This document shows positions 11,131 to 22,239 of a stretch of DNA of 64,000 nucleotides, piece by piece (the stretch's first letter is position 1; every line of letters begins with the position of its first letter). Both the position numbers and the translations under genes were made by a program. Where the stretch lies: contig OZ022510.1 of NCBI GenBank assembly GCA_963989385.1, forward strand, positions 36,213,448 through 36,277,447, given 5' to 3'. The notes under the pieces are model-generated. The model did no database searches and had not been told where the DNA came from. It saw only the letters and a list, made by a program, of their open reading frames with translations. The stretch is from Ctena decussata. Taxonomy: Eukaryota > Mollusca > Bivalvia > Lucinida > Lucinidae.

Positions 11131-11962
11131 TGGTGTAAAAACATGGAGGTGAGCCCATACACCTTAAAGCTACTGGAAATTCACTTAGAGCAATTCACAT
11201 AGAGGAATTTCTGGGGGCAACTTCATGGCAATGTTTCCAGAAACCACTGATGGTATGCCCTCTTTAACTAGACAAAATATGGTATTCACATGTGTTGTAC
11301 CTGCAAACTCTGTTTATGTTCATTGTTTCCACTAGATTACAATCTGAACCTTATCACTAGAACACATTATCACTTCATTAAGTGATTCTTAATGTAGCCT
11401 CACATTCTTGGCTTAGTTTAAAACATGGAATTGAATGGAATGGACTGGCACTGACAAGCTCATCTTCCTTCCCTTGATTTGAGATAGCATTCTTACACGA
11501 AAGAATTTGCTCCCTTGCTCCCTTTTCTGAAATAGTGCCATCCAAGGCTCAATGAGCAAATTATAGCCAACAGATCTGTAGAGACTGTCTCATCCATTCC
11601 ATTTAACTCAATTCCCATATTCCATGTTTTAAATTATGCCTGCATTGGACCAGCATATTTCTGTTGTAGTGGTTCTCTAGCCCAATATCCCGAAAAAGGT
11701 CAAATATCAAAAGGTCAGAAACTTGTAAAACCACCTACAGAACCAGCAGGGATAAAGACTAACAAGGCCCAGACTGCCAAAATTCAATATTTAACATTAT
11801 GGGTATGGGTATTTTCTCCAAAAATGCAGGAGCCCAGCCCAAAATTTAGGGGCCAAGGGTGACTGGGCCCTTGTGAGTCTTTTTCCCTGACCAGGTAAAC
11901 CATGCAAACAGTCTGGTCCTATGACCACTTGTCCTGAATTAACAACAGTCCCTTCCTGATTG
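11131..11962. other. Mostly unassigned DNA with one fold-back element
   Basis: Inverted arms (tttaaaacatggaattgaat near 11417 and attccatgttttaaa near 11620) enclose about 220 bases, including aagaatttgctccctt. This looks like a small terminal-inverted-repeat element. The rest shows nothing recognisable. Confidence 0.45.
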
Positions 11963-12130
11963 GAGCCCCAGTAGCTTAGCAGGTTAAGTGCTGGCCTGCT
12001 GATCTAGCAGTCCCAGGTTCGATCCTGCTGGAATCTTTTCAATCTTAATGGGGTTCCATTGCACACAGCCTTTCATTATCACCCACCCATCATCCTGATA
12101 TGACTGAAATGTTGTTGAAAAGGACGTACG
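11963..12130 (+). mobile_element. tRNA-derived SINE, family SINE-2
   Basis: A head with an A-box-like GTAGCTTAGCAGGTTAAGTG and a B-box GGTTCGATCC is followed by the family body (ccattgcacacagcctttca, gatatgactgaaat). Minus-strand copies lie at 13795..13960 and 40255..40422. Confidence 0.75.
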
Positions 12131-12458
12131 GAACAGCTGAAGGTCATCCATCCCTGCAAAATTACTGTGACAAATCTGAACTTCTTTATATGATTACAGA
12201 TCATTTTCATTATTACGTCTTTGGCAGGCAAATGATATATGAGTATTAAAATATCTTTTTTCTGCATAAAGGCACATGATACATCAATCATCTCTCTCAT
12301 AAACATTTGCAAATTATTGATAAACATTTGTAAATTAATCATAACATATTTATATAGAAAGGCACTGTGCTTACACACGAAGAAAAGGTCTTTTATTCCG
12401 CTATAAAATGAGTATGCCATTTCTTGCCCTTAAGGTAAACAGTCACACTTTCGGAGGA

Positions 12459-12731
12459 AGAGGAGCAGCTGTAGTGTAATGGTTAGGGCAAAAGACTACA
12501 AATTTAGGGGTCCCAGGTTCGATCCCCTGCTCCAGACCTGTCTTTCAGCTGCAACTTTCAATCAAGGTCCCATCTCCGTATGATCTCTGTGTTGGTTAGT
12601 TCACCGATACAGCCCTAAAAAATGAAATTATAACCGATGGACAGATCATATTGACAATCCATTGGGTATGAAACTTTTGTTTTGACGGCTATGCGTTGGT
12701 GGGACGCTAAACCCCAGTTCACTCACTCACA
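12459..12731 (+). mobile_element. tRNA-derived SINE, family SINE-1
   Basis: The head carries an A-box-like TGTAGTGTAATGGTTAGG and a B-box AGGTTCGATCCC, then a clamp ctgctcca that pairs with the start (ggagcag). The body ends in gggacgctaaaccccagttc and cactcact. It contains about 100 bases absent from the 44149 copy. Confidence 0.75.
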
Positions 12732-12774
12732 AATTCAGAGGAAGCAACTCTGCTATTTTCATTTTTGCCTCTCT

Positions 12775-12852
12775 TTTTAACAGGGGTATAATAGTTTAAA
12801 GAAAAGAATTTGCTCCTAAGGGAGCAAATTCTTTCCTTTAAATTATTATACC
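12775..12852. repeat. Long palindrome, family FB-5
   Basis: Nearly perfect inverted arms, ggggtataatagtttaaag and ctttaaattattatacccc, continue into aagaatttgctcc/ggagcaaattctt with a 3-base loop. A related inner stem occurs at 61341..61400. Confidence 0.7.
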
Positions 12853-13261
12853 CCTTGTTGATACTTTTCTCTGAGACAAGACCCCATTTTGCCATTATGG
12901 AAGGGCTTAAAATGTCATTGCAAAGTCGCAAAAGTTGTTCCCCTTGGTAAGTATAGCTCTCGTACTCACCTGACTGATATTCCAAATTTTTTTGGCTAGC
13001 TTACACTTCTACAAACATCCACCTTTCATCCAGCAGGTATCCAAGCACTCTGCCAAAAGAGTGAGAAATCAAAATCAAGTTGCTCAAAGACTGCTGTATA
13101 TACTAGCAAAACTACTCATGTACCAGCAGCAAGTGCATCCACAGAGAGCAGGATTAACAGTAATACCGTAAAAATGCTAAAAATTGGGACACCAGAGTAA
13201 TTACCATAATTGTTCCAAAAGCTGAACAGTTTGGTTTTACAATGCAGAAATGGGTCTTAAA

Positions 13262-13335
13262 GCTGCAGAAGGAACAGCGATATGTGTAGACCCTGATAAC
13301 ACTGCTCTGGTCTACACTGTTTGCTCAGACCTATG
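13262..13335. repeat. Fold-back element, family FB-3 (decayed)
   Basis: It contains tgtgtagaccctgataacac, then tgctctggtctacactgttt, with one arm degenerate. Recognisable only by comparison with the copy at 10605..10682. Confidence 0.45.
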
Positions 13336-13399
13336 TGTCACACTATTTAGAATTTTAATGGTACTAGAGCCTCTCAAAAATAATTTTGGGGCTAGATTT

Positions 13400-13562
13400 T
13401 TAGAGATTGTCTCAATATTTTGCTGAAAATTCCATTATCCCCTAATTAGAACCTTCTTGCAGAGACAATTCTATTGAGTGGTCACAACATCGATGTGTCT
13501 TCTTTGAGAAATAAGAGAAAAATCCTCAAAACTCCACCATATCTGGAGCTCTGATCTAACCA
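13400..13562. repeat. Fold-back element, family FB-2 (decayed)
   Basis: It keeps ctaattagaacc, gagtggtcacaacat, gagaaataagagaaaaat and the terminal tatctggagctctgat. One arm is degraded. Nearly all other copies lie in the cyclin L locus. Confidence 0.5.
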
Positions 13563-13794
13563 CAGTCTTTCACCACAGTGTCCCTCCACCCACCCCAAAC
13601 TGCTCAGTACAACACCTATATGTTCAATCAGTCATCTTAAAAATTATTTGACACTTACAGTATTTATCTGGCTATAAGACGGGGTTAGTACCCCAAATAT
13701 TTAAATCAATAGTATGTAATTTGGACTTAGATTTTTGGGATCGTTTTGGAAGGGAAAGTTTCTGTCATATAACTGATGAAATACGGTTAGGGTA

Positions 13795-13960
13795 TAGATG
13801 GATGGATGACTTGTAGTTTATGGCCCTTTAAAAACTATTTCAGTCATATCAAGCCAATGGAAAAGTGATAATGAAAAGCCAATTTTAATCGAATCCCGAT
13901 ATTTTTCCTCCACCGGGATTCGAACCCGGTATAATAGCTTAGCCTGCGCGAAACAAAGGG
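13795..13960 (-). mobile_element. tRNA-derived SINE, family SINE-2
   Basis: On the minus strand it has GGGTTCGAATCCCGGT (B box, 13915-13932) and the SINE-2 body (atatgactgaaatagttttt). The head is longer than in the 11963 copy, and its A-box side is diverged. Confidence 0.65.
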
Positions 13961-14325
13961 AATGATAAGCAGAAGGAGGCTTATACTCTCTTACACAATA
14001 CAACTAGTCATACTAAATTGCAAATCCTAGCTGTGGAGGTTCCTGAGAAATCTGATTGTAAAAAAAAAAATGTTTACATACACACACACAAATATATACG
14101 AACACTAAAAACCTATATACCCCTTTATATACTCAGTATACAGGGGGAAAAATATGGTAGAAGGAATAAATCATATACTAAATGGTACAATGGGTAGTCT
14201 TTTCTTTCAGTATCAGTTTCCTCTGTATTGGCAGCATTTTAAAGTGGCGATTTTCTTCTTTGTTTTTCAATCAGTATCACCAAAACAAACTGGCCGCCAA
14301 ATATAATTGTTTTACAGTAATAGAT

Positions 14326-14387
14326 TTTGCTGAAAAATGTGAGGAGATTTTGCAGTGTAAAAGCTCCTCACATTTTCTGGCAAATGA
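14326..14387. repeat. Short palindrome, family FB-4
   Basis: The arms gaaaaatgtgaggag and ctcctcacattttc flank attttgcagtgtaaaag. The arms share little sequence with the 1484..1545 copy apart from aatgtgag and the loop. Confidence 0.55.
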
Positions 14388-14894
14388 CATTGTTAGTTTT
14401 GAACAATTGGACCCTGATCTACAAAAGTTTGCTCAGCTACCAAAGGTTCAACCTTCATTTTCTACCTGAAATCTACCTGGGGTCAAACTAACCTCTGCAG
14501 ACTATTAAAACAGGACCTAAAGTAAATTGGCATGCATAATTAGGTACAGATCATAATCCAAGCAAATTAGTACTGTGATTCCCTATCATTTATTCATGAA
14601 ATCAATGATAGATGAAATAGAATTGATCATTGTCTGATAATGACTTCTCCTGACCATGTTATGACCTCATTAATGTCACTCCAGCAGGACATACTACCAG
14701 TGACTGTGTGTATTTTCTCCAATAAGGGTGCTGAGCAGGGGTTAAGGGTTGTGCCCTTATTAGGGTCACTTGAAGACGGGACTTCTGCTGGGGAGGGATG
14801 GGGGGAGTCGGGTAGAGGGAAGGGTCTGGTTCCCAGCAATAGCATATATAGCACACTTTTCCCATACTGGCAAAGGTGTGAAAATCTTTTCAAC

Positions 14895-15094
14895 CAATCA
14901 CAGAGCCAGAATCAGAATTGCAGTACACATTCACGGATAAATGAACTAATAAATGGAAAAACGGACTGACGGGGGGGGCGGGGGGGGGGGGGGGGGGGGG
15001 CCAGAATCAGAATTGCAGTACACATTCACGGATAAATGAACTAATAAATGGAAAAACGGACTGACGGGGGGGTGGGGGGGGGGGGGGGGGGGGG
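14895..15094. repeat. Tandem duplication capped by poly-G tracts
   Basis: Two copies of ccagaatcagaattgcagta, then cacattcacggataaatgaa, then ggaaaaacggactgac each end in a long G run (about 14971..15000 and 15067..15094). The duplicated segment is close to 93 bases. G-run lengths are likely to vary between individuals or sequencing runs. Confidence 0.8.
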
Positions 15095-15242
15095 CAATGA
15101 AATTTAAAAAGATCAGACAATAGCTGACAATTGCATTTATACACTGCTGACATTTGTCTGGTGTCAGACTAGTGGAACTGTCTTGGGGCTGTAAGTGCAA
15201 TTATAGTGGTATTGTAAAGCTTTTACATATTCGACCACTGGG

Positions 15243-15310
15243 TCTGAGCAAACAGTGTACATCCAGACCACAGACTGCAGTCTAATCAGGGCCTACGCTG
15301 TTTGCCATTC
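15243..15310. repeat. Fold-back element, family FB-3
   Basis: Arms gagcaaacagtgtacatcca and gggcctacgctgtttgcc surround a short inner stem cagactgcagtctaa. Same family as 10605..10682. Confidence 0.6.
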
Positions 15311-16189
15311 CATCTGCAGCTTTTGGACATATTACTGCATTGTAAAACCAAATTTTTCCATGTTTTGGACACTTATGGTTATTACTTTATGTGTCCCATT
15401 TTTTAAATCTTTTACGGTATTGGTATTTTCTTATCTGGTCTTTTGTCCAGACTGACTCAACATATGACCAGCAGTTGTTGACAAAGCATTGATTTTATAG
15501 ACTAATGCCTGTTGTCAGAACAAAATGATTAACTGTATCATCACTGATGTACCCCAAGCAGCACAGAATTACAAATTACAGTGTTTCTAATATAAAATGC
15601 ACTCTTGGGGAAGACGGACAGAGAAGACATCCACAAGGGGGGGCAATGCCACGTGGCAAGCCAGCCACGTGGTAGCAAACATTCTCTGACGCTGTGGCCC
15701 TAGACAGGGTTGTTCCAGCAAGATGACTCAATGGCTGCTGCATTTCTGCAGAAGAAGAGGACCCATTCCTGCTGTCTTGGCTGTATTCTAACTTTAACTT
15801 ATTTTCACTGCTTGGGCACTTGAGGCTTGGACATTCTGCAATAGTCGAAACTGACTAAGGCCTATAGAACTCTGTTGGCAGCTCACTTTATACTGTTGCT
15901 CTAAATTTTCTGTAACGGACAGACTGCTCAACATTTTATTGCACGTTGTGGGCAAGATGTGATGGCTCGAATTGGGTCTAGCATCGTTTAGAAGCCATTG
16001 TTGAGCGGTAAAACTAATCCGGGTTAACCGGAGTAGCCCCCATGTGCTTTTTAGTGCCTGGCTACCTTAAAAACCTGATATGAACGAACGGCAAAATGCA
16101 CCAGGGGCATTGTAATTCACAAGACTTATAAACAGCATCTTTGATAGTGTTGTACCAACGGTCAACTATAATTCGTCTGTGGATGCTGA
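15311..16189. other. Unassigned DNA
   Basis: No gene or repeat recognised. A small inverted repeat, gccacgtggcaagccagccacgtgg, lies near 15647, and a short G run lies near 15639. Confidence 0.4.
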
Positions 16190-17595
16190 TCAGCAAATTT
16201 TTCTTCCCCCCAGGCAGACTATCAGAGATTAGAATTCCCTGGAAGATTCCCTTATTTCCCTGCTGAGTGTGCAGAGGATTCAGTTACTATTACTTCTCTT
16301 GTAAGGCTAGGGACTAGCTTCCCTGATCACAGGTCCTGGTGAATGATTGTCCTTGGATGTATAACCAATAAACAATTCTGATTCTGATACAAGTTCTGTT
16401 TCTTCCGTCAGACTATTGGAGATTGGAACTCCCTGGCAAATTCTGTCTGCTGCTGTGCAGAGGATTCAGTTTCTAAGTTTACTTCTCTTGTATCTATAGT
16501 AGGAGGAGAAAGATCTGTATAAAAAATTTCATGGGCCCGACCGGGAATCAATCTCATGATCCCAAGATTATAAAGCGAGCACACAACCACATTTAGACTT
16601 GTCAGTCATACCCTCTATATACCTATATACACAACACTAATTGGCCTAACGACTACACTCCTCCATCCTACTAAAGAACATTTGTATCAAATGTTAAGGA
16701 AATGAAAAAATTATAATTCAGGTTCTTTTTGACTGTGCTGCCATTGTTTCGCCCTTGAGCTCCAACGGTAATCATCCTGGCACCAGGCACCACTTTAGTA
16801 GGAGAAAAATCTGTAAAGAAAATTTCAAGCGCCTCGACTGGGGATCCATCTCCATTAGGGAATGGAATGCCCTCCCCCCCAGACCTTGCGCATGTCTTAT
16901 CTATATACGAGTTCCAGGCATGTCTGCAGACCTACACAGCCTACACAACACAGCTGCTTCATGTTTTTAATTGTATATCCTATCATTTAACCATGTTGCT
17001 GACGCCACTTGCTCGTGATGCTTATGCCCTGGACAGTATCAAAGTATTAGATCTCAGAACTCCAAGATTATAAAGTGAGCACACTAGGTAGTTCAGTTTG
17101 GGACCCCCAAAGTATACTTCTTCAAGATCAACTTGAGAAGATGCAGAAAAGGGCAGCTAGATTTGTAACGCGAAATTACACATATGAAACTGGTAGTATG
17201 ACTGGCATTCTGGAAAAACTTAAGTGGGAATCTCTGAAAAAGAGAAGGAAAGAAAGTAGAGTCATAATGCTTTACAAAGGTCTGAAGGGTGCGGCAAGTA
17301 TACCCATAAATGACCTTGTTCCTCCAAGTAGGCGTACCAGGAATCATCATTCCCTGGCATTTCAAACCCCATTGGCTGGGACTGACATTTACATGTCCAG
17401 TTTCTTCCCCCAGACTATTATAGATTGGAATTCCCTAGGAGATTCCCTTATTTCTGCTGCTGAGTGTGCAGAGGATTCAGTTACTCAGTTTACTTCTCTT
17501 ATAAGGGCTAGGGACTAGCTTCCCTGATCACAGGTCCTTGTGAATGATTGTCCTTGGACGTATCACCAGTAAACAGTTCTGATTCTGATTCTAAA
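16190..17595 (+). mobile_element. Cluster of LINE 3' ends
   Basis: At least three partial copies of one non-LTR retrotransposon 3' end follow each other: about 16190-16390 and 16395-16500, then 17075-17595. A related fragment at 16740-16900 encodes a short IREWNALPP stretch. The best copies end with ctagcttccctgatcacagg, then an attctgattctgat tail, the short 3' repeat typical of CR1/L2-like elements. A further scrap of the same 3' end lies at 18525-18610. Confidence 0.65.
17075..17518 (+). pseudogene. LINE reverse transcriptase, C-terminal fragment
   Basis: A 147-residue open frame has the features of the region downstream of the RT catalytic domain in non-LTR elements: QKRAARFVTRNYTYETGSM near residues 25-43, ESLKKRRKESRVIMLYKGL near 53-71, and a closing SSFFPQTIIDWNSL. 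The fingers/palm and the catalytic YADD lie upstream and are absent, so it is a 5'-truncated dead copy. The natural stop is kept, followed by the 3' UTR and tail. A diverged relative lies on the minus strand at 24806..25243. Confidence 0.75.
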
Positions 17596-19308
17596 AGGAC
17601 TGGCCAGTTAGGGAGCACTGAAATACCGCAAACCACCACAAACAACTCCCAGATCTCCACAAACTACCACAAACCAGTTAAAAAACATTTCTAACCACAT
17701 TTTTAAATATTTTTTTATACATTTGATATAATATTTATCTGCTGAATTATTCTTATACAATTCCGAAATGGTCACTAATGTAAACACTTTAACGTTTATT
17801 ACAACCTGTTTTAAAATAGTATCAATATTATTTTACTATTAATATTATTACTATTATCAACTAGAAATAGAGTTGTTTTATTTTTTTATAATCCCCAAAA
17901 AGGAAGATATAATTGCAGGTATTTTCACACTTTTCCTGTGTAAGGTTATGGACACGCTAGAAAATTATAGATACATTAAAGAATCTAAGGTTCTTAATAC
18001 AGTAAAGTTGTCATAAATAGTACAACAGATCTATATCAAATAAACTGATTAAATGTACAGTGAATTAGTTTTTGAGGCTTTAGCTGATTTCAATGCACTA
18101 TTGCTGTTTTGTACCATATCTTGGCAATGGCGATTAAAACAAAAGAGAAACGAGAAAGTAACAGCGGATTTTCGTCACAGGACTCAGGTATGCATGATAT
18201 TTATGCGCCACCGTAGATATTTTGGTGCAACAATTACACAGTGCGCGACAATTTGGATATGCATTTGTGAGTATTGAAAGCATGTAACAGACTTTATCAT
18301 TGGTCAATTTTCACGGTCATGTTTCTGAGTCATGCTGTAATACCCTCGGCTCGGAAAATGCCATGGCATGTTTTCATCGGTCCTAAAGAGGAAAAAGGCG
18401 AAGTTTTATGCAGACATGGTTAATATTTGCTGATGCTTCTGTGTTGCGAATAAAGCAGAAGACTTTATTAACGTATCGATAGCATGGATATCTAAAAACA
18501 TCACTAATTGGCCGTACTACTACACTAGTAAGGGCTAGGGTCTAGCTTCCCTGATCACAAGGTCCTAGTGAATTAGTGTCCTTGGATGTATCTGATAGTC
18601 ACCAGTTGTAGTTGTAAATAGGCCCCACCACCGCAATGACTCTCGGGTAATTTCTTCTTCGTAAATCAATACTACAGTAACTGCTCGCAAGTAATGTATT
18701 GGTGGTGCACGGTTTTAATTTTGGTTATCCCCGAGATTAAGATAGGAATTCGTACTCCATTTTACGCCGTTTCCTTTTGGCTTGCTTTCGCCGTTTATTA
18801 CAGGTCCCACTATCTCCCGGTACTTCTACATTTGGCACACCCTGCTACAGGGTTCTCGCCAGCATCGCTAATGCATGATCTTTATAGCTTATATCTTAAA
18901 ACCCTTTATAAATGTCACCTTATACAAACAGTTATCTGAAAGTTCAGTTAGCACTTTACAGTGCAGATCAATAACAATTTCTACTTGATTAACGTTAAAT
19001 GCAGGTTCCACTATTTACTGGTACTTGCTCCCACAGTTAAGCGCACCCAGCTGCAGGGTCCCTTCCAGCATTGCTAAGACATGAGCTGTAAAACTTATCC
19101 TGAAGACTTCATCTCATCTAATACAAGAATCTCACCTAATACAAGCACTTACTTACGGTAACTTACGGGTAACTTATGGGTACCAAGCCATCTTCTAAGC
19201 AGGAACGCTTGTGTAGGCCGATCGCAGCATCCTATCAAATCTTCTTAGTATACATAGCTTAAAACTTTAAAATTTTGGAGTGTTAAAAAACGTGTTTAAA
19301 ACTATTTA
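17596..19308. other. Unassigned DNA with small direct repeats
   Basis: Two related segments of about 100 bases (near 18795-18900 and 19003-19105) share 'aggtyccactat', 'ctgcagggt'-type and 'ccagcat' blocks. A LINE scrap lies at 18525-18610. No gene is recognised; a plus-strand open frame at 18053..18277 lacks any familiar motif. Confidence 0.4.
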
Positions 19309-19487
19309 CAGTCAAACCTGTATTAAGGGGTCACTGTATTAAGGGGTCATCTGTCTTTAACAGCCACTTATTTTGGGTCCCTTGGACCAAAATACAGTGC
19401 AAATAAGCCTGTATTAAGAGGTCACCTGTCTTAAGCAGCCAATTTTTTAGGGTCCCCTGAGGTGACCCCTTAAGACAGGTTTGACTG
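19309..19487. mobile_element. Small DNA element with CAGTCAAACCTG ends
   Basis: Terminal inverted repeats CAGTCAAACCTGT...TTAAG and CTTAAGACAGGTTTGACTG bound 179 bases made of internal half-copies (tgtattaagnggtcac, tgtcttnagcagcca). It has no coding capacity and abuts the 3' end of the LINE at 19488..20690. Confidence 0.65.
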
Positions 19488-20690
19488 CACACGTCGAATT
19501 TTAGTGGATGATCTTTCCAGGCAGCATTCAATGCAGATTTGAAACTGCTGATAGAGTCACTTTCTATACAGGAAGACGGGAGACTGTTCCATGGATTCAC
19601 AACATGCTGAGAAAACATACTAGCTCTATGTAATGTCTTATTATGCCCCTTTGCAAGCTTAAAGCTATGGCCACGTGTTCTAGATTCCACAGATAAAATG
19701 AATAGCTGATTAAAGGTAGGTTCCTGTACTTTGGAATGCATCATAATTTTGATGAACTTCCATCCAAGTTGTTGGAAAGCACTTATAAAAGGGAATTAAT
19801 AAGTTTCACTAAAAAGTGTAAATCCAAAAAATATTATAAAAGTTGTTTTGCAAGGGATTTCCTAACTCTGCTTCGCACACCAGTTAGTGCTATTTTTAGT
19901 TCGCGCCAAAAATAGATAACGCAGCTGATGTCATGCTGCACTGCATTTTGGGATAGTTTTAACCCACCCGCCATGCCAGGACCGGTAGGAGAGCTCATGT
20001 CAATGGAAAATTGACCTTTGGAGAATGGCATCAGAAATCGCGCGCATATAGACATAATAAACATAGTTATTTTTAGAACTGGAATTCCAACGAAAGAAAA
20101 TAAACCAAATGGGAAAATGACTATTTTCTTCAACATCTGACGAGTTTCTCAGTAGCAACAAATTCAGAAAAATAAGAGAATTCAATACTGCTCAGAAAAA
20201 GACGAAATTATTTTGTGGACATAATTGACATCGCTAGCCCAGGAACCTACCTTTAACTGGTATGCTGTCAATCTGTTTCATTATTTTGAATACTTGAATC
20301 ATATTGTTTCGACATCTTCGGTAGTTCAACGTAGGTAAACCCAACTTTTTCAATCTTTCTTCATATGGTAATTGTCTTAATCATGGAATTAATTTAGTGG
20401 CACGTCTCTGAACATTCTCAATGAGAAATATATCTTTTTTCCAATATGGACACCAGACAGTTGTGGCGTACTCCAAATGAGGACGAATAAGTGCAATGGT
20501 AGAAACATGTCGATGTCCATGTATGTAAATGTACGTTTAATAATGCCAAGAATCCTATTGGCCCGATTCACACAGTTGAGAATATGCTTATCAAACTTCA
20601 GTGTATCGCAGAAAGTTACACCCAGATCTTTTTCCTCTGATACTTGTTCAATAGGTATCCTTTGATTTCCTTCTTTCATGAAGTAAACTG
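19488..20690 (-). pseudogene. LINE reverse transcriptase C-terminal fragment, interrupted
   Basis: Minus-strand codons read EEKDLGVTFCDTLKFDKH (20590-20645), [18 protein letters not shown], then, after a frame break around 20390-20480, KLGLPTLNYRRCRNNMIQVF (about 20290-20350). The order is that of the RT thumb and downstream region of a jockey/CR1-like LINE. The reading is interrupted by the TTAA-flanked element at 19714..20252. Removing it with one TTAA restores the frame into LFILSVESRTRGHSFKLAK and ends near WNSLP...FKSALNAAWK. The 5' part of the element is absent. A related fragment is at 28338..28631. Confidence 0.75.
19714..20252. mobile_element. TTAA-flanked DNA element, copy 1
   Basis: TTAA (19710..19713 and 20253..20256) flanks the inverted ends AGGTAGGTTCCTG and CAGGAACCTACCT. 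A TTAA target duplication is typical of piggyBac and Kolobok superfamilies. The 539-base interior has no transposase. The host LINE frame closes exactly on one TTAA when the element is removed. A second copy, itself interrupted, is at 62798..63561 in the opposite orientation. Confidence 0.8.
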
Positions 20691-21054
20691 TCCTAGGGTA
20701 CTAACCAGAGAGTACAGTCCACTTACAAAGAGCCATTACTAAACAGTGCAGGTCATCTAACAAAAGTTAACAGCACTGAAGCTCACATATTACAAGCAAT
20801 CACTAGACAAAAAGGAAAAGCTGTCAAACTCGCCACTTACCTACAGCTTCAACAAATCCAAAAATACAATATAATTAACTTGTATTTGCTGCCATTTTTC
20901 TGCTTTACCACTTGCATCCTATAGATTCATTTGCTAAGGGATAACCTCTAGATTCTTGATTCTTTGTCGATACGACAGTAGTAGCTTCACAGGTAATCTT
21001 ATTCTCTCTGTATAGTCTTCTTCGTAGTCATCTCACGGTACTTAGAATTTTGTG
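20691..21054. other. Unassigned DNA between two LINEs
   Basis: No domain or repeat recognised. A donor-like sequence on the minus strand near 20831 has no convincing exon attached. Confidence 0.4.
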
Positions 21055-21273
21055 GTGGGCGGAGAGTTAAAGTCTTCCTGTCTGAGACAGAAATTCACTC
21101 AGAGCTAATATTATTGTATGTCCGAATTCCTTTTGTAAATCACTTTTGTCACAGCCGAGAAGTATATTTGTTGTCAATTCAGTGACTCCTGCCTGGTGGA
21201 ACAAATCTGTTCTCATCTGCTCTCTTTCATTAAAATAATTTTCACAGTTCAATAAAAAATGATCGACAGTTTC

Positions 21274-22053
21274 TAGAGGTGAAACGATTCACCGAAAACG
21301 CGGTGCGGTCGGCTCGGTTCGATTCACGATATGGTCTTCCTTCATTTTCGGTTCGGTTCGCTTCATCCTTTTAGTGCCGCTTAGGCAAAAAAAAGAAGAA
21401 AAAAAACGAAAAAAAACTTGATTTGCCACTTTTGTAAAATCGCAAGATTACAGTTTTATTTGTTTCTTGAGTCTAGCTATCTGATAATTGTTTTTTTCTC
21501 TCTTGCAATCGATTTATAAATTTTACTTTTATTAATACTCGAGCGGCGTGTTTACCAAAATGGCTGACTGTGAAGTTGCGGATGCTCCCGCGAAGTTTAA
21601 ATCAAGAGTTTGGCAGTACTTCGGCTTTGAAAACATCATTGATAAAAATGGAATCAGAACTTTAGATAAATCTAAAACTGTTTGCAAAGAATGTCGGGCC
21701 CAAATTTCCAACGGAACTGGCAACACAACCAATATGTTCACTCATCTAGTCAACTCATTTTGAGTAAAAGTCAATCCAATGTTAAAATTTTCAAAGTTTA
21801 CTGTTTAATCAGATGTTTTTTTGTTGTTGTTTTTGTCAAATTTTACTGTTTAATCAAATGTTAAATCAAATATTAAAGATTTCTAATTTCATTGCTCAAA
21901 TAAATTTTGCATAGTTTCTTGTATTTTTCTTATTCCAGATTTGTGTTCCTAGCAGAGCAAATAACCTAAGATGTATCGCGATACGTATCGTATCGTGACC
22001 TCTGTATCGCGATACGTATCGTATCATGAGGTGAGCGTATCGTTGCAGCCCTA
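21274..22053 (+). mobile_element. hAT element with BED-finger fragment
   Basis: A perfect 8-bp target duplication, ACAGTTTC (21266..21273 and 22054..22061), flanks imperfect inverted ends TAGAGGTGAAACGAT and ATCGTTGCAGCCCTA. It lies within the LINE knuckle codons, and joining the flanks restores the LINE frame (ETVDHFLLNC). The 780 bases hold only an N-terminal BED-finger frame (21548..21763), so the element is non-autonomous or internally deleted. Subterminal sequence is rich in the gcgatacgtatcgta repeat on the right and cggttcggtt on the left. Confidence 0.9.
21548..21763 (+). CDS. Truncated hAT transposase, BED zinc finger
   Basis: A 71-residue open frame begins MFTKMADCEV and carries the BED-type DNA-binding finger: KSRVWQYFGF (aromatic pair), then KTVCKECRAQI (Cys pair), then TTNMFTHL with the closing His. 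In full-length hAT transposases this domain precedes the catalytic and dimerisation regions, which are missing here because a stop follows just after the finger. The upstream ATG at 21548 is in frame, and a second ATG follows four codons later. It could encode a small DNA-binding protein, but most likely it is a relic. Confidence 0.7.
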   Translation: MFTKMADCEVADAPAKFKSRVWQYFGFENIIDKNGIRTLDKSKTVCKECRAQISNGTGNTTNMFTHLVNSF

Positions 22054-22239
22054 ACAGTTTCAATTTCACAACAGGAGCAGTCTCCAGAATCTGAGAGTCC
22101 TATTTTATGCTTGTACTCATTCAGTCTTGCATATCCCATTCTAAGTTGTGCTATACTTTTGTAGGATTTCCTATCTGGGTAGTCATAAGTTGCTTTAATA
22201 TTCACCTTTGGCTTAAGACCATGGAGAAATCTTCCACGC

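Noticed and set aside
18053..18277. 74-codon plus-strand frame
   Set aside because: No motif, no repeat relation and no regulatory context.
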